Source: CAYOLL01 sp964404765 [NCBI: uncultured Gemmatimonadota bacterium] | Lineage (GTDB): Bacteria > 4572-55 | Length of the DNA: 29,249 nt | Direction of reading: 5' to 3' | NCBI GenBank assembly: GCA_964404765.1 | Contig: CAYOLL010000069.1 | Coordinates: forward strand, 1-29,249 | Shown here: in pieces, positions 21,698 through 29,096 of the stretch | Numbering within the stretch: the first letter of the stretch is position 1 | How the letters are laid out: every line of letters starts with the position of its first letter | Notes under the pieces: generated by a model | The model's database searches: none | What the model was told of the DNA's origin: nothing | What the model saw: only the letters and a program-made list of their open reading frames with translations | Position numbers and translations under genes: made by a program

Positions 21698-22705
21698 CTA
21701 AATTTGGGCGGCCAATTCCGACTCGATTTCCTGCATTTTTTGGATGATTTGCGCAATGCCGATACTGCGCATACAGTCAAATGTTTGGATGGGACAGCTT
21801 TTTTTGCCGTGCGCGCCACAAGGCCGGCAGGGTAGCTTTAAGCCGGTTTCCACGACTTTGTCATGGGGACCGACCGGATAGAAGCCAAAGTCTTTGACGG
21901 TTGAACCAAAGACGGCGATAACCGGCGTGTCAACGGCCATAGCAAAGTGCTGCGGCGCAGAATCGTTGGAGATGAGCAGCTTGCACTCGGCGATCCGCGC
22001 AAAGCTTTGCGGCAGCGTATCCAGGCCGACCCGGTTTTCTAAGCGCGGATGCCTGCCGTTGACCAATTCCAGAATTCGGGTGGCGACCGCGGCATCACCT
22101 TTGCCGCCGATCAGGCGCAGGGGCTTTTCCTGCATAGCAGGATGGCAAATCAGCTCGGCCCACTTTTCTTCGGGATAGCGCTTGGTGTTCCAGACCGAGC
22201 CGGGGGCCAGGCCGATTGTATCGGTTTTTCCGGCCTGAACCTGCAGACGCGGCAGGATGATAGAGGTGTCCGGATCATCCCAATAAGCGCGTACCAGGCT
22301 TAAGTTTCGCACAATACAATGCTGAGCCCGAAGGTAAGGAACGCGGTGCGTGTAGAAGATGTTACGGGTGTACTTGCGAAAGCCATAGCGGTATTCGGCG
22401 CTGATCAGGCGGGTCAAGATGCGGCTGCGCAGCAGTTTGTGCGGGGAAAAAACCGCTTTAAATCGGTATTGATTAAGCCGACGAGCCGTGCGAAGAAGTC
22501 CGGAAATTCCGGCGTCGCCGCCCGTTTTATCAAAAATAAGCGCCTCATCTACAAACGGACAATTGCCGGCAATATCGCGGCCGGCCGGGATAGTTAGAAA
22601 AATAACATGCGCCGCCGGGTCTTTGCGCTTGATGTATTCGGCCATTGGCAGCGACAGGACAACGTCGCCTAAAAAGGCTAATTGAATGATCAGGTAGTTG
22701 TTCAA
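21698..22705 (-). CDS. Glycosyltransferase family 9 (heptosyltransferase-like) protein
   Basis: A 335-aa GT-B enzyme of the ADP-heptose:LPS heptosyltransferase family, which builds the inner core of lipopolysaccharide at the cytoplasmic face of the inner membrane. Landmarks: IIQLAFLGDVVLSLPMAEYI (N-terminal Gly-Asp loop), APGSVWNTKRYPEEKWAEL (nucleotide-sugar region), LRLIGGKGD, and LLISNDSAPQHFAMAVDTPVIAVFGST with the donor-binding Asp. The C-terminal CRPCGAHGKKSCP resembles the Cys motif seen in many bacterial heptosyltransferases. The start is a TTG with AGGA 8 nt upstream, 11 nt after the stop of the SpoIIE-propeller gene, so the two are probably co-transcribed. Specificity (WaaC, WaaF or WaaQ type) cannot be told from sequence alone. 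Confidence 0.87.
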   Translation of the reverse strand: MNNYLIIQLAFLGDVVLSLPMAEYIKRKDPAAHVIFLTIPAGRDIAGNCPFVDEALIFDKTGGDAGISGLLRTARRLNQYRFKAVFSPHKLLRSRILTRLISAEYRYGFRKYTRNIFYTHRVPYLRAQHCIVRNLSLVRAYWDDPDTSIILPRLQVQAGKTDTIGLAPGSVWNTKRYPEEKWAELICHPAMQEKPLRLIGGKGDAAVATRILELVNGRHPRLENRVGLDTLPQSFARIAECKLLISNDSAPQHFAMAVDTPVIAVFGSTVKDFGFYPVGPHDKVVETGLKLPCRPCGAHGKKSCPIQTFDCMRSIGIAQIIQKMQEIESELAAQI

Positions 22706-22716
22706 GCGCTATGTCC

Positions 22717-25700
22717 TCATTTAACCCGCAGCACGACCATCGTCATATCGTCATCGTTTTCGCGACCTCTGGCAAACCCGTCGCAGGCTTTGTAGGCCCA
22801 GGTAACAACATCTGTCGCCGATTTCGCAGCCCGGCAAGCGTCGGCTAAAGCTACTTCCAATGCATCAAATCCCCACATCTCGCCCTTGGCGCTAAAGCGC
22901 TCGACAAAACCGTCGCTCAGTTCGATTACAAAATCGCCAGGCTTAAGTCGTATTACCTGCTCTTGCACAAAAATTTCATCTAACAGGCCCAGCGGCGGGC
23001 CGTCCAACTCGATGCTGATCAGTGTTTGTGTCGCGGCATCGTAATAGTAGGGATACGGCATCCCGGTCGAACTGATGGCGATGGATAATTTTTGCGGGTC
23101 CAGCAGGCCGATGCTAAAACTCATGCCCATATAGTTTTGGGCAATGGCGCCTTTGAGCGCTTTGTTCAGATTGGCTACAATTTCCAGAATGGATGCGCCT
23201 TCCTGCATCGTCTTGACCGAGGCGATAACGGCCATTTTGATCATGCCCACGACCAGACCGGCCGCCACGCCATGACCGGTGGCGTCGCCAAGCGCTACCA
23301 GATAGCGCCCATCAGACAGTTGCACAAAATCAAAATAGTCGCCGCCCACTTCTGTAGCCGTTCGCATTCGCCCGACGATTTCCAGATTTTCCAGATCGAC
23401 ATTTTCTTTGGGCAGCATGGAAAGCTGCATCTCTTTGGCATAATTCAATTCGTTGGTTTTGCGCTGCAACTCCATTTTTTGGCGGACGCGCATCCGCGTA
23501 TACATGACGCCGCCAATGATAAAAAAAACAGCAAGCGCAATCTCCAGCGCATAAAACCAGCTGCGTTTCCAGACCGGCGGGATGATGCGCACTTTGACCG
23601 ATGCGCCGCCGGCGCTCCAAACACCGTCCGGATTAGCGCCGCGAACTCGAAAAGTGTAGTCGCCGCCATCCAGGTTGGTAAAATTGATATAGTTGCGGCC
23701 GCCGCAGTAAATCCAGTCATCATTCAAGCCTTCCAGAATGCAGGCAAATTGATTGCGGGACGGATCGCGATAATCCAGCACGGCAAAATCGAACGAAAAA
23801 AAGTTCTGCTGATAGGACAGCGCAATGGAATCGACGGCAAATACCGAGCGGTCAAAATCGACCGGCTTATCAAATATCTCAAAGCCGGTAATGGCGACGG
23901 CCGGAACCCGGACATCCGGCGGCTGCGGATAAAAGCCGTTTAGACCCACGCTGCCGCCGAAAAACAGTTCGCCCGTCCAACTTTTGTGGGCAGCGCCCCA
24001 ATAAAATTGATTGCTCAGCAAGCCGTCTTTTTTGCCGAAATTACGAAAAGTCTCCGTGCGCGGGTTAAACTTGGACAGCCCGTTATTGGTGCTTAGCCAA
24101 AGATTGCCGTAATCATCGCCTAAAACCCCGTAGATGACATTATTGGCCAGGCCGTCAGCCTCGGTATAGCGGGTAAATAGCCCGGTCTGCGGATCAAACT
24201 TGTTGAGGCCGCCGCCAAAAGTCCCCAGCCACACCATGCCGGTCGAATCCTGATAAACGGAGATGACGCTATTATAGCTCAGGGAACGCGGATTAGCCGG
24301 ATCGTTCTTGTAGACTTGGAAGCGCTCTGTATGCGGATCGAAATGGTTAAAACCATCCCAGGTGGCGATCCACAATGTCCCGTCCGGGTCCGGGAAAATG
24401 GCTTGAATTGCATTGCTGGAAAGACTGTGCGCGGTTGAATCTGTAGTATAATGCTTAAAGGCCATGGTTGCCGAGTCAAGTAAATTCAGCCCTCCACCGT
24501 CTGTGCCGACCCATATTCGGCCCGCCACATCTTCGCACAAAGCATTAACGACGGAATTGTTGATGGCAGTTGGATTATTTGGATCCGGGGGAAATGTTTG
24601 AAAAGAACCTTTTTGCCGATCCATGAGCGCCAGACCGCCGCCACGAGTGCCGACCAAAAAACGACCGGCCCGATCTTCCAGCAAAGCCGATACGACCGGA
24701 TTGTTCAATGTGCCGGGCTTGTCATAATCGGCCCAATGCATAGTGGCCCGATTCGCTTTTCGATCATATTGCAATAGCCCCGAATCGTCGATGCCGATCC
24801 ATAAAGTGCCAGCCTTATCCTGAAAAACCGAGCGCACCGGGTTGCCGCCAACATTGGCATGATCCCGCAAAATCAGACGCCAAAATTGCTCCTTATTTAA
24901 ATTAAGCCGACTGATTCCACCGCCAGCCGTGCCAAACCATAAGGAGTTGGAGCGGTCACTAAGAATACAGCGCAGATCATCATGGCTGAGACTATTATTT
25001 TGATTCGGATCATGCCGATAACGATAGGCCTCCCACTTCAGACTGTCGGGGCGATTTCCGGAAACGATCCTAGCTCGCACTAAGCCTTTGTCTCCGGTCG
25101 GCAACCAAAATTCGCCGGTAGCGTCCTGATGGATTGCTATATAGCTATTTTCATCCAGAATCTGCCTATTTTCGGCGTAAAAGTAGCGATAAAAGCGCCC
25201 GGTCTCCGGCTCATACAGATTTAAACCGTTCAGTGTCCCGATCCAAAGCCGATTTTGCGCATCACGCCAAGAGCTGCGAATTTCATTGCCGCTAATACTA
25301 AACGGATTTTTTGGATCGTGACGATAATAGGTGCGTTGCTCGGTCCGCGGGTCGAAAAGCAGCAAGCCGTTGTCGGTGCCAACCCAAATCCTTCCGCCCG
25401 GGTCGGCCTGAATCACGCGAGAGCGATTCTCATGCCAGGTGATCTCCGATTCGTAATAATGCTTGAACTGTGCCGTTGCCGGGTCGAATCGGGCAAAGCC
25501 GCCACCCAGCAGGGCAATCCATAGCGCGCCGGTACTATCCTGGCAGATATCCACCACGGCATTAAAAGCGGCGGTGTACTGTTGATTCAATTGGGTTAAA
25601 TATTGGGTAAACGTCTCGGTAACGGGATCGAACCGCATCAAACCGCCGCGCAGCCCGCCCAACCAGAGAATATTTTGATCGTCAACATACAAGGCCCGAA

Positions 25701-25974
25701 TGTAATTATCGGCCAGCGACGTGGTGTCGCCCGGCGTATTTTTGTAGACCTTAACATTATAGCCGTCATAGCGATTCAAACCGTCAAACGTGCCGATCCA
25801 GATAAAACCGTATTTATCCTGGACGATGTCGAATACGGCGTCATTGGATAGCCCCGTGTCGGTCGTCAAGCGGTCAAAAGCGATCTCATACTTTTGGGCA
25901 AGACTGCCAAGTGGAAGACCAAAAATTATAACCATCATGGACAGGATGTACTTACGGAAGCTTATTCTCGTCAT
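22717..25974 (-). CDS. Two-component-type propeller sensor fused to SpoIIE PP2C phosphatase
   Basis: A 1085-aa membrane protein. A signal sequence (to about residue 26) is followed by 14 periplasmic blades with WIGTxxGLxxFD-type motifs, which fit two seven-bladed propellers. Next come a Y_Y_Y-like domain (about 705-790, ending in DYTFRVRGANPDG), one membrane helix (about 803-822), a coiled linker with MQLSMLPKE, and a SpoIIE-type PP2C domain: GGDYFDF (about 877), GDATGHGVAAG (about 900) and NDDDMTM near the C-terminus, which supply the metal-binding Asp residues. Such proteins join an extracellular polymer sensor to Ser/Thr dephosphorylation, typically of a STAS anti-anti-sigma protein; none is in the window. 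No clear ribosome-binding site precedes the ATG at 25974. The GT9 gene follows 11 nt later. Confidence 0.92.
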   Translation of the reverse strand: MTRISFRKYILSMMVIIFGLPLGSLAQKYEIAFDRLTTDTGLSNDAVFDIVQDKYGFIWIGTFDGLNRYDGYNVKVYKNTPGDTTSLADNYIRALYVDDQNILWLGGLRGGLMRFDPVTETFTQYLTQLNQQYTAAFNAVVDICQDSTGALWIALLGGGFARFDPATAQFKHYYESEITWHENRSRVIQADPGGRIWVGTDNGLLLFDPRTEQRTYYRHDPKNPFSISGNEIRSSWRDAQNRLWIGTLNGLNLYEPETGRFYRYFYAENRQILDENSYIAIHQDATGEFWLPTGDKGLVRARIVSGNRPDSLKWEAYRYRHDPNQNNSLSHDDLRCILSDRSNSLWFGTAGGGISRLNLNKEQFWRLILRDHANVGGNPVRSVFQDKAGTLWIGIDDSGLLQYDRKANRATMHWADYDKPGTLNNPVVSALLEDRAGRFLVGTRGGGLALMDRQKGSFQTFPPDPNNPTAINNSVVNALCEDVAGRIWVGTDGGGLNLLDSATMAFKHYTTDSTAHSLSSNAIQAIFPDPDGTLWIATWDGFNHFDPHTERFQVYKNDPANPRSLSYNSVISVYQDSTGMVWLGTFGGGLNKFDPQTGLFTRYTEADGLANNVIYGVLGDDYGNLWLSTNNGLSKFNPRTETFRNFGKKDGLLSNQFYWGAAHKSWTGELFFGGSVGLNGFYPQPPDVRVPAVAITGFEIFDKPVDFDRSVFAVDSIALSYQQNFFSFDFAVLDYRDPSRNQFACILEGLNDDWIYCGGRNYINFTNLDGGDYTFRVRGANPDGVWSAGGASVKVRIIPPVWKRSWFYALEIALAVFFIIGGVMYTRMRVRQKMELQRKTNELNYAKEMQLSMLPKENVDLENLEIVGRMRTATEVGGDYFDFVQLSDGRYLVALGDATGHGVAAGLVVGMIKMAVIASVKTMQEGASILEIVANLNKALKGAIAQNYMGMSFSIGLLDPQKLSIAISSTGMPYPYYYDAATQTLISIELDGPPLGLLDEIFVQEQVIRLKPGDFVIELSDGFVERFSAKGEMWGFDALEVALADACRAAKSATDVVTWAYKACDGFARGRENDDDMTMVVLRVK

Positions 25975-25991
25975 AAAAATCCGAACTTGCC

Positions 25992-26038
25992 TTAACCTGA
26001 ATTATTCACCACGAAATACACAAAATACACGAAAGGAT
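25992..26038 (+). repeat. Copy of the CCTGAATAATTCA/CACGAAA repeat family
   Basis: TTAACCTGAATTATTCACC is followed by the periodic tract ACGAAATACACAAAATACAC and then GAAAGGAT. It shares its opening with the copies near 2087, 5841 and 29054. The presumed MITE at 26039 has entered at the end of this tract. Confidence 0.6.
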
Positions 26039-26192
26039 CAGCAATTCCCGCGATCTCCTGAAAGATGTCATTCCGGCACGATTTTAGCCGGAATCCTGGC
26101 CGATGTTGCAACAAGATTTCCGCTAAAAGTATCCGGGAATAACAATTTTGGTGACTTTAAGGCACGTTCCAAAAGATATCGGGAATTGCTGT
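26039..26192. mobile_element. Probable 154-bp MITE with terminal inverted repeats and target-site duplication
   Basis: 12-bp perfect terminal inverted repeats, CAGCAATTCCCG (26039-26050) and CGGGAATTGCTG (26180-26191), are flanked by the 8-bp direct repeat GAAAGGAT (26031-26038 and 26193-26200), with one extra T on the right. Inside are two further stems, ATTCCGGC / GCCGGAAT (26070-26094) and ATTTCCG / CGGGAAT (about 26116-26140). There is no coding capacity. This is what a non-autonomous transposable element and its target duplication look like. The transposase source is not in the window. Confidence 0.7.
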
Positions 26193-26200
26193 GAAAGGAT

Positions 26201-26677
26201 TGTCGTTTCAAAATTTACGCATCCAAAACGGGAAAAGTAAAGTTTTAAATCTGAGTTTGATAAACCCATCCCGTCTGCCCGGGAGCAAACTAAGTCTGCA
26301 TTGAATTTTTCAGGTTATAGCAACAATTCCTCTGAAATAACCGGCACAGTATACGGCAGTTTCTTCCGAAATTGCAAGATTTTTTGTGTCGAAGTTGTTG
26401 AATAATCCGGGCTGCTTGATTAAAAAAGCGCTTGCTTTTTTTTTAGATTATACTGTATACTTACGACAGTTTTGACTTTCTGACGATTATCTTACGCTGT
26501 TCCATAAAACTACACCCAAACATTTGCATTATCCGTGAGAATCTTAACCGCAAAGTTCGCCAAGTTTATCGCAGAGTTTCGCTAAGTTTTTCTTTTGCGT
26601 AACTTTGCGCCATACTCTGCGGAACTCTGCGGTTAAACGTTGCGGCTTGCCGCCTTATGAATTGACAGGAGAGTGAC
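26201..26677. other. Intergenic region with inverted CGCAAAG-type repeat
   Basis: No gene is visible. An 8-bp tetraloop hairpin, AAAAAAGC / GCTTTTTT, lies at 26422-26441 with extra T after it and might terminate plus-strand transcription. At about 26546-26640 the sequence AACCGCAAAGTTCGCC runs through a periodic purine tract and returns as ACTCTGCGGTTAA, giving a long imperfect hairpin; TTATGAATTGA (26656-26666), an inverted relative of the repeat-family end, follows. These belong with the CGCAAAG repeats elsewhere in the window. Confidence 0.5.
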
Positions 26678-27127
26678 GTGAAGTTTCTATATCAAAAAAA
26701 GTCGCGCGCAACAGCGCTTATAGGGATATGGCTGTTGTGGTTAACAATGTCCGGCTGCGCAGTCCAGATGGTAGCCGGCTATGACTCCCAGACCGAGATG
26801 GAAGTCACGGAGCTGCATCGTAAAGTCGAGCGCTTCTTAATCCATTTACAGCACACAGTTGGTATGGATGAGGCCAAATTTGCCAATAATCGTTTATTTT
26901 ATGACGAGGCTCTGGCGGATTTAAGCGTGCTGCGGCTGCGTGTTTCGCTAATTCCCAAAAATGATATAACGATGAAACAGTTAGCGGTGATTGAGGAAAA
27001 TCTGGTGTTGCTGGAAAAGTTGCACAAGCTGGAATTTTCCTATCCTGATGAGATTGATCCGATTCGAAATGCGTTTACAGTATGTTTTACGGCGATTTTA
27101 AAATTTGAAATGGCGAAAAAGCGTTAG
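26678..27127 (+). CDS. Small lipoprotein of unknown function
   Basis: A 149-aa lipoprotein with a basic N-terminus (KFLYQKKSR), a hydrophobic core and the lipobox LTMSGC, giving lipidated Cys27. The residue after Cys is Ala rather than Asp, so outer-membrane sorting would be expected by the enteric rule. The mature part is almost entirely helical and charged (EMEVTELHRKVERFLIHLQH, then two more amphipathic stretches), so it may form a helical hairpin or coiled coil. The start is a GTG with AGGAG 7 nt upstream. The next gene follows 46 nt later on the same strand and the pair ends at a terminator, so they form a two-gene operon. I recognise no family. Confidence 0.8.
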   Translation: MKFLYQKKSRATALIGIWLLWLTMSGCAVQMVAGYDSQTEMEVTELHRKVERFLIHLQHTVGMDEAKFANNRLFYDEALADLSVLRLRVSLIPKNDITMKQLAVIEENLVLLEKLHKLEFSYPDEIDPIRNAFTVCFTAILKFEMAKKR

Positions 27128-27173
27128 GTTCAAAAGCCTGAATTATACATGTGTGTTTAAACAGGAGGAGAGG

Positions 27174-27503
27174 ATGGCGCTTCATTTGGAAGATCTGTTA
27201 AAAGAAATGACTGGCGGCGCAAAAGGCGTGCTGGTAGAAAAATGGCCGGCCATTAAAGGTTATGCCGAGCCGGAGTTTAAAAAGATTGCCCAAAATCTGA
27301 TTAAAATTGAAGCCTTAAAGCTTGAGGGTAAGCTGACCGAAGAAAAAGCTAAGCTCCAATTTGAGATGCAAACAAATGCCGCTAAAAGCGTTTTGTTAAC
27401 GGTCGAGGGTTTGGGTAAACTGGTCGTCGAGCAGATGATTAACGCGGCATTGTCTGCGATTAAGGCGCCGGTTAATAAAGCCATCGGTTTTGGCTTGCTT
27501 TGA
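27174..27503 (+). CDS. Small helical protein of unknown function
   Basis: A 109-aa protein with a strong ribosome-binding site (AGGAGG, 5 nt before the ATG), which is why I start at 27174 rather than the upstream frame at 27105. It is predicted helical throughout: AEPEFKKIAQNLIKIEALKL, then a glycine-separated helix GKLTEEKAKLQFEMQTNAAK, then a more hydrophobic C-terminal half (SVLLTVEGLGKLVVEQMINA followed by ALSAIKAPVNKAIGFGLL) that could contact a membrane. There is no signal peptide. It follows the lipoprotein gene and precedes a terminator. The pattern of a WPxIKxYAE start and an LTVEGLG/NAAL end recurs in uncharacterised bacterial proteins as I recall, but no function can be given. Confidence 0.8.
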   Translation: MALHLEDLLKEMTGGAKGVLVEKWPAIKGYAEPEFKKIAQNLIKIEALKLEGKLTEEKAKLQFEMQTNAAKSVLLTVEGLGKLVVEQMINAALSAIKAPVNKAIGFGLL

Positions 27504-27520
27504 CAAGTATCATGCAACAA

Positions 27521-27559
27521 AAGACCCGCTGGACTTTGCCTGTCCAACGGGTCTTTTTT
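27521..27559 (+). terminator. Intrinsic terminator after the lipoprotein operon
   Basis: 14-bp stem with one mismatch, AAGACCCGCTGGAC / GTCCAACGGGTCTT, 7-nt loop and a run of six T, starting 18 nt after the stop codon of the small helical protein. Its stem nearly equals that of the terminator at 4370-4403, so the two are probably copies of one repeated terminator. From 27560 to 27855 I see nothing of note. Confidence 0.9.
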
Positions 27560-27829
27560 ATTATGATCTGAACGTCGGCAGTGCACGATTTTTCAGACAT
27601 TCGGACACCACAAATAAATCCGTTAAAATACGCCAGCAAATTTGTAAACACCGCGCCCTTTCCAAGACCTTTAAACTATTCCCGGATCAGCGCCAACCCT
27701 GCATTCGTGTTCAGTCGGATATCGCTGTGTGGATCGGCATAAATCGCCGTGACCGCCTGTGGCAAATCGGTTATTTTTGGCAACCCCAAATTTTCCGACC
27801 AATTTTACAAAGTATATAAGGAAATTATC

Positions 27830-27861
27830 TTGAAGATTTGCCGCGGATCGACTATTATAAT
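27830..27861 (+). promoter_or_regulatory. Possible sigma70-type promoter
   Basis: A perfect -10 hexamer TATAAT (27856-27861) lies 42 nt before the start of the secreted-protein gene. The only -35-like match, TTGAAG at 27830-27835, is 20 nt away, longer than the usual 17, so the promoter is tentative. Confidence 0.3.
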
Positions 27862-27903
27862 GATACGCAGAGCAGTTTCATAGACTCTTTCGGGGGAAAG
27901 CCA

Positions 27904-28551
27904 ATGAAAACTACATCTTATTTTTTAGGACTCCTACTGGTTTTTTTATCGTGGGTTCCAATCAGTCACGCCGCAGATGAATCTGTCGAGGGATTTTGGG
28001 CCGGCGCCTATACTTTGGAAGGTAAAGCCGTTTTTATCACCACCACTTTTAGCAGCCAGAGTGGAAACGTAACCGGAACTTTGGACAAACCACGTCAATC
28101 CATCTATGGACTGCAATTATCGAATCTTCAACAAGATGACGTGCGCTTGCAGTTCTCTCTGCTGGAGGAAATGGCAACTTTTTCGTTTTCGGGTGAAGTC
28201 AATCACGGCCGCATTACGGGAACATTGAAGCACAACAGTACGCTCGGCGATTTCTATCTCTATCGCGTAATTCATGTCCCGCAAGACATTTATACAGCCT
28301 ACAAAGGTCGCTATAAATTTGATAATGGCGGTAAAATCGTTAGCTTTGAGATTAAATCTTCCGGCAAAGACCCCGCGCTGCATTATATTGAGAGCAGTTC
28401 GCAAATCCACTTATACCCACTGACGACGACGACCTTTTTGTCACAAAATTTTGAAATTATTATGTTTGGCAAAAATAAAGCCGGCGACGTCATCGGTTTG
28501 CGCAGCAAATTCGGGACTGAACCGGAGCGCACGGCCACCCGAATAGAATAG
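27904..28551 (+). CDS. Secreted two-domain beta-rich protein (hydrolase-accessory-like)
   Basis: A 215-aa exported protein. I start at 27904 because a standard signal peptide (MKTTSYFLGLLLVFLSWVPI, cleavage after SHA) follows and GGGGG lies upstream; the longer frame begins with TTG at 27838. The first mature domain (about 27-115) has the pattern G-x-W-x-G ... TGTLDKPRQSIYGLQLSNL ... FSFSGEVNHGRITGTL, which resembles the lipocalin-like barrel found beside secreted serine hydrolases. The second (about 125-205, YKGRYKFDNGG to IIMFGKNKAGDVIGLRSKFG) is DUF3471-like. Usually these flank a hydrolase; here no hydrolase domain lies between them. It is preceded by a tentative promoter and followed by a hairpin. 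Catalysis is unlikely and binding is possible. Confidence 0.7.
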   Translation: MKTTSYFLGLLLVFLSWVPISHAADESVEGFWAGAYTLEGKAVFITTTFSSQSGNVTGTLDKPRQSIYGLQLSNLQQDDVRLQFSLLEEMATFSFSGEVNHGRITGTLKHNSTLGDFYLYRVIHVPQDIYTAYKGRYKFDNGGKIVSFEIKSSGKDPALHYIESSSQIHLYPLTTTTFLSQNFEIIMFGKNKAGDVIGLRSKFGTEPERTATRIE

Positions 28552-28555
28552 TTAG

Positions 28556-28611
28556 ATAGGCTGTAGGTTGTTAGACTATAGGCTTTTAGGATAAGTCGGC
28601 CTACAGTCTAA
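28556..28611. repeat. Inverted-repeat element CTGTAGGC type
   Basis: TTAGACTATAGGC (28571-28583) pairs with GCCTACAGTCTAA (28599-28611), 12 of 13 matches and a 15-nt loop; an additional GGCTGTAGG on the left can pair partly with the same right arm. It fills the gap after the secreted-protein gene and may act as its 3' stem-loop. Confidence 0.6.
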
Positions 28612-28648
28612 GTTACCTTCAGTCTAAATAACCTAAATGGAGCTTTTC

Positions 28649-28987
28649 ATGAAAACATTGTTGCAAAAAATTGCCCATGCCCGCTCCGGGGACAAAGGCG
28701 ATACAGCCAACGTCGGCGTGATTGCCTACAAACCGGAGTACTACCCAATCCTCCTGCGCGAGTTGACCCCCGAACGGGTCAAGCAGCACTTTACCGGGAT
28801 TTGTTTTGGCAAGGTTGAGCGATTTGAATTGCCAAATCTGCATGCGCTCAACTTTCTGCTGCATCAGTCTTTGGGCGGCGGCGGCACGATCTCGCTGATG
28901 CATGACGCGCAGGGTAAGACTTTTAGCACGGCCATGTTGCGGCTTGAGGTTGAACTTACCGAGGCCGAGCAAAAATTACTACCGTAG
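28649..28987 (+). CDS. Stand-alone AtuA-like ferredoxin-fold domain protein
   Basis: A 112-aa protein that matches the small C-terminal domain of DUF1446/AtuA proteins. The family signature ARSGDKGDTANVGVIAY is at residues 11-27, followed by a helix (ERVKQHFTGI), the strand VERFELPNLHALNFLL and the Gly-rich loop LGGGGTISLMHDAQGKTF. AtuA takes part in acyclic terpene and leucine-type degradation, and the small domain is often encoded separately next to the large one; here no large partner is in the window. I start at 28649 because GGAG lies 6 nt upstream; an ATG at 28637 has none. Its own reaction is not known. It appears monocistronic. Confidence 0.85.
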   Translation: MKTLLQKIAHARSGDKGDTANVGVIAYKPEYYPILLRELTPERVKQHFTGICFGKVERFELPNLHALNFLLHQSLGGGGTISLMHDAQGKTFSTAMLRLEVELTEAEQKLLP

Positions 28988-29053
28988 CCGAAAGTTAAAT
29001 CCGCCGCATCCGTATTCTGATGAAGGGCTGTTCCTGGCCTAAGGGCACCCTAA

Positions 29054-29096
29054 CCTGAATAATTCATAAACGCAAACGGCGCAACCGCTTGATTTG
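29054..29096 (+). repeat. Copy of the CCTGAATAATTCA/CGCAAA repeat family
   Basis: CCTGAATAATTCATAAACGC (29054-29073) matches 5841-5860 with one difference, and CAACCGCTTGATTT (29082-29095) matches 5886-5899 exactly, with about 17 nt less in between. The rest of 28988-29249 holds no gene; it includes a perfect 16-bp palindrome, GCTTTAAATTTAAAGC (29112-29127). Confidence 0.7.

Noticed and set aside
23092-23943. 283-codon open frame on the plus strand inside the propeller-SpoIIE gene
   Set aside because: It is antisense to a gene with clear domains, has no ribosome-binding site and no recognisable protein features.
25790-26194. 134-codon plus-strand frame
   Set aside because: It starts antisense to the propeller gene and ends inside the presumed MITE.
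15784-26527. 14-nt exact match ACCCAAACATTTGC at 15784-15797 and 26514-26527
   Set aside because: A match of this length is expected by chance in a window of this size, and the flanks do not agree.
27490-27819. 109-codon plus-strand frame after the helical protein gene
   Set aside because: It overlaps the preceding gene and crosses the strong terminator at 27521; no ribosome-binding site.
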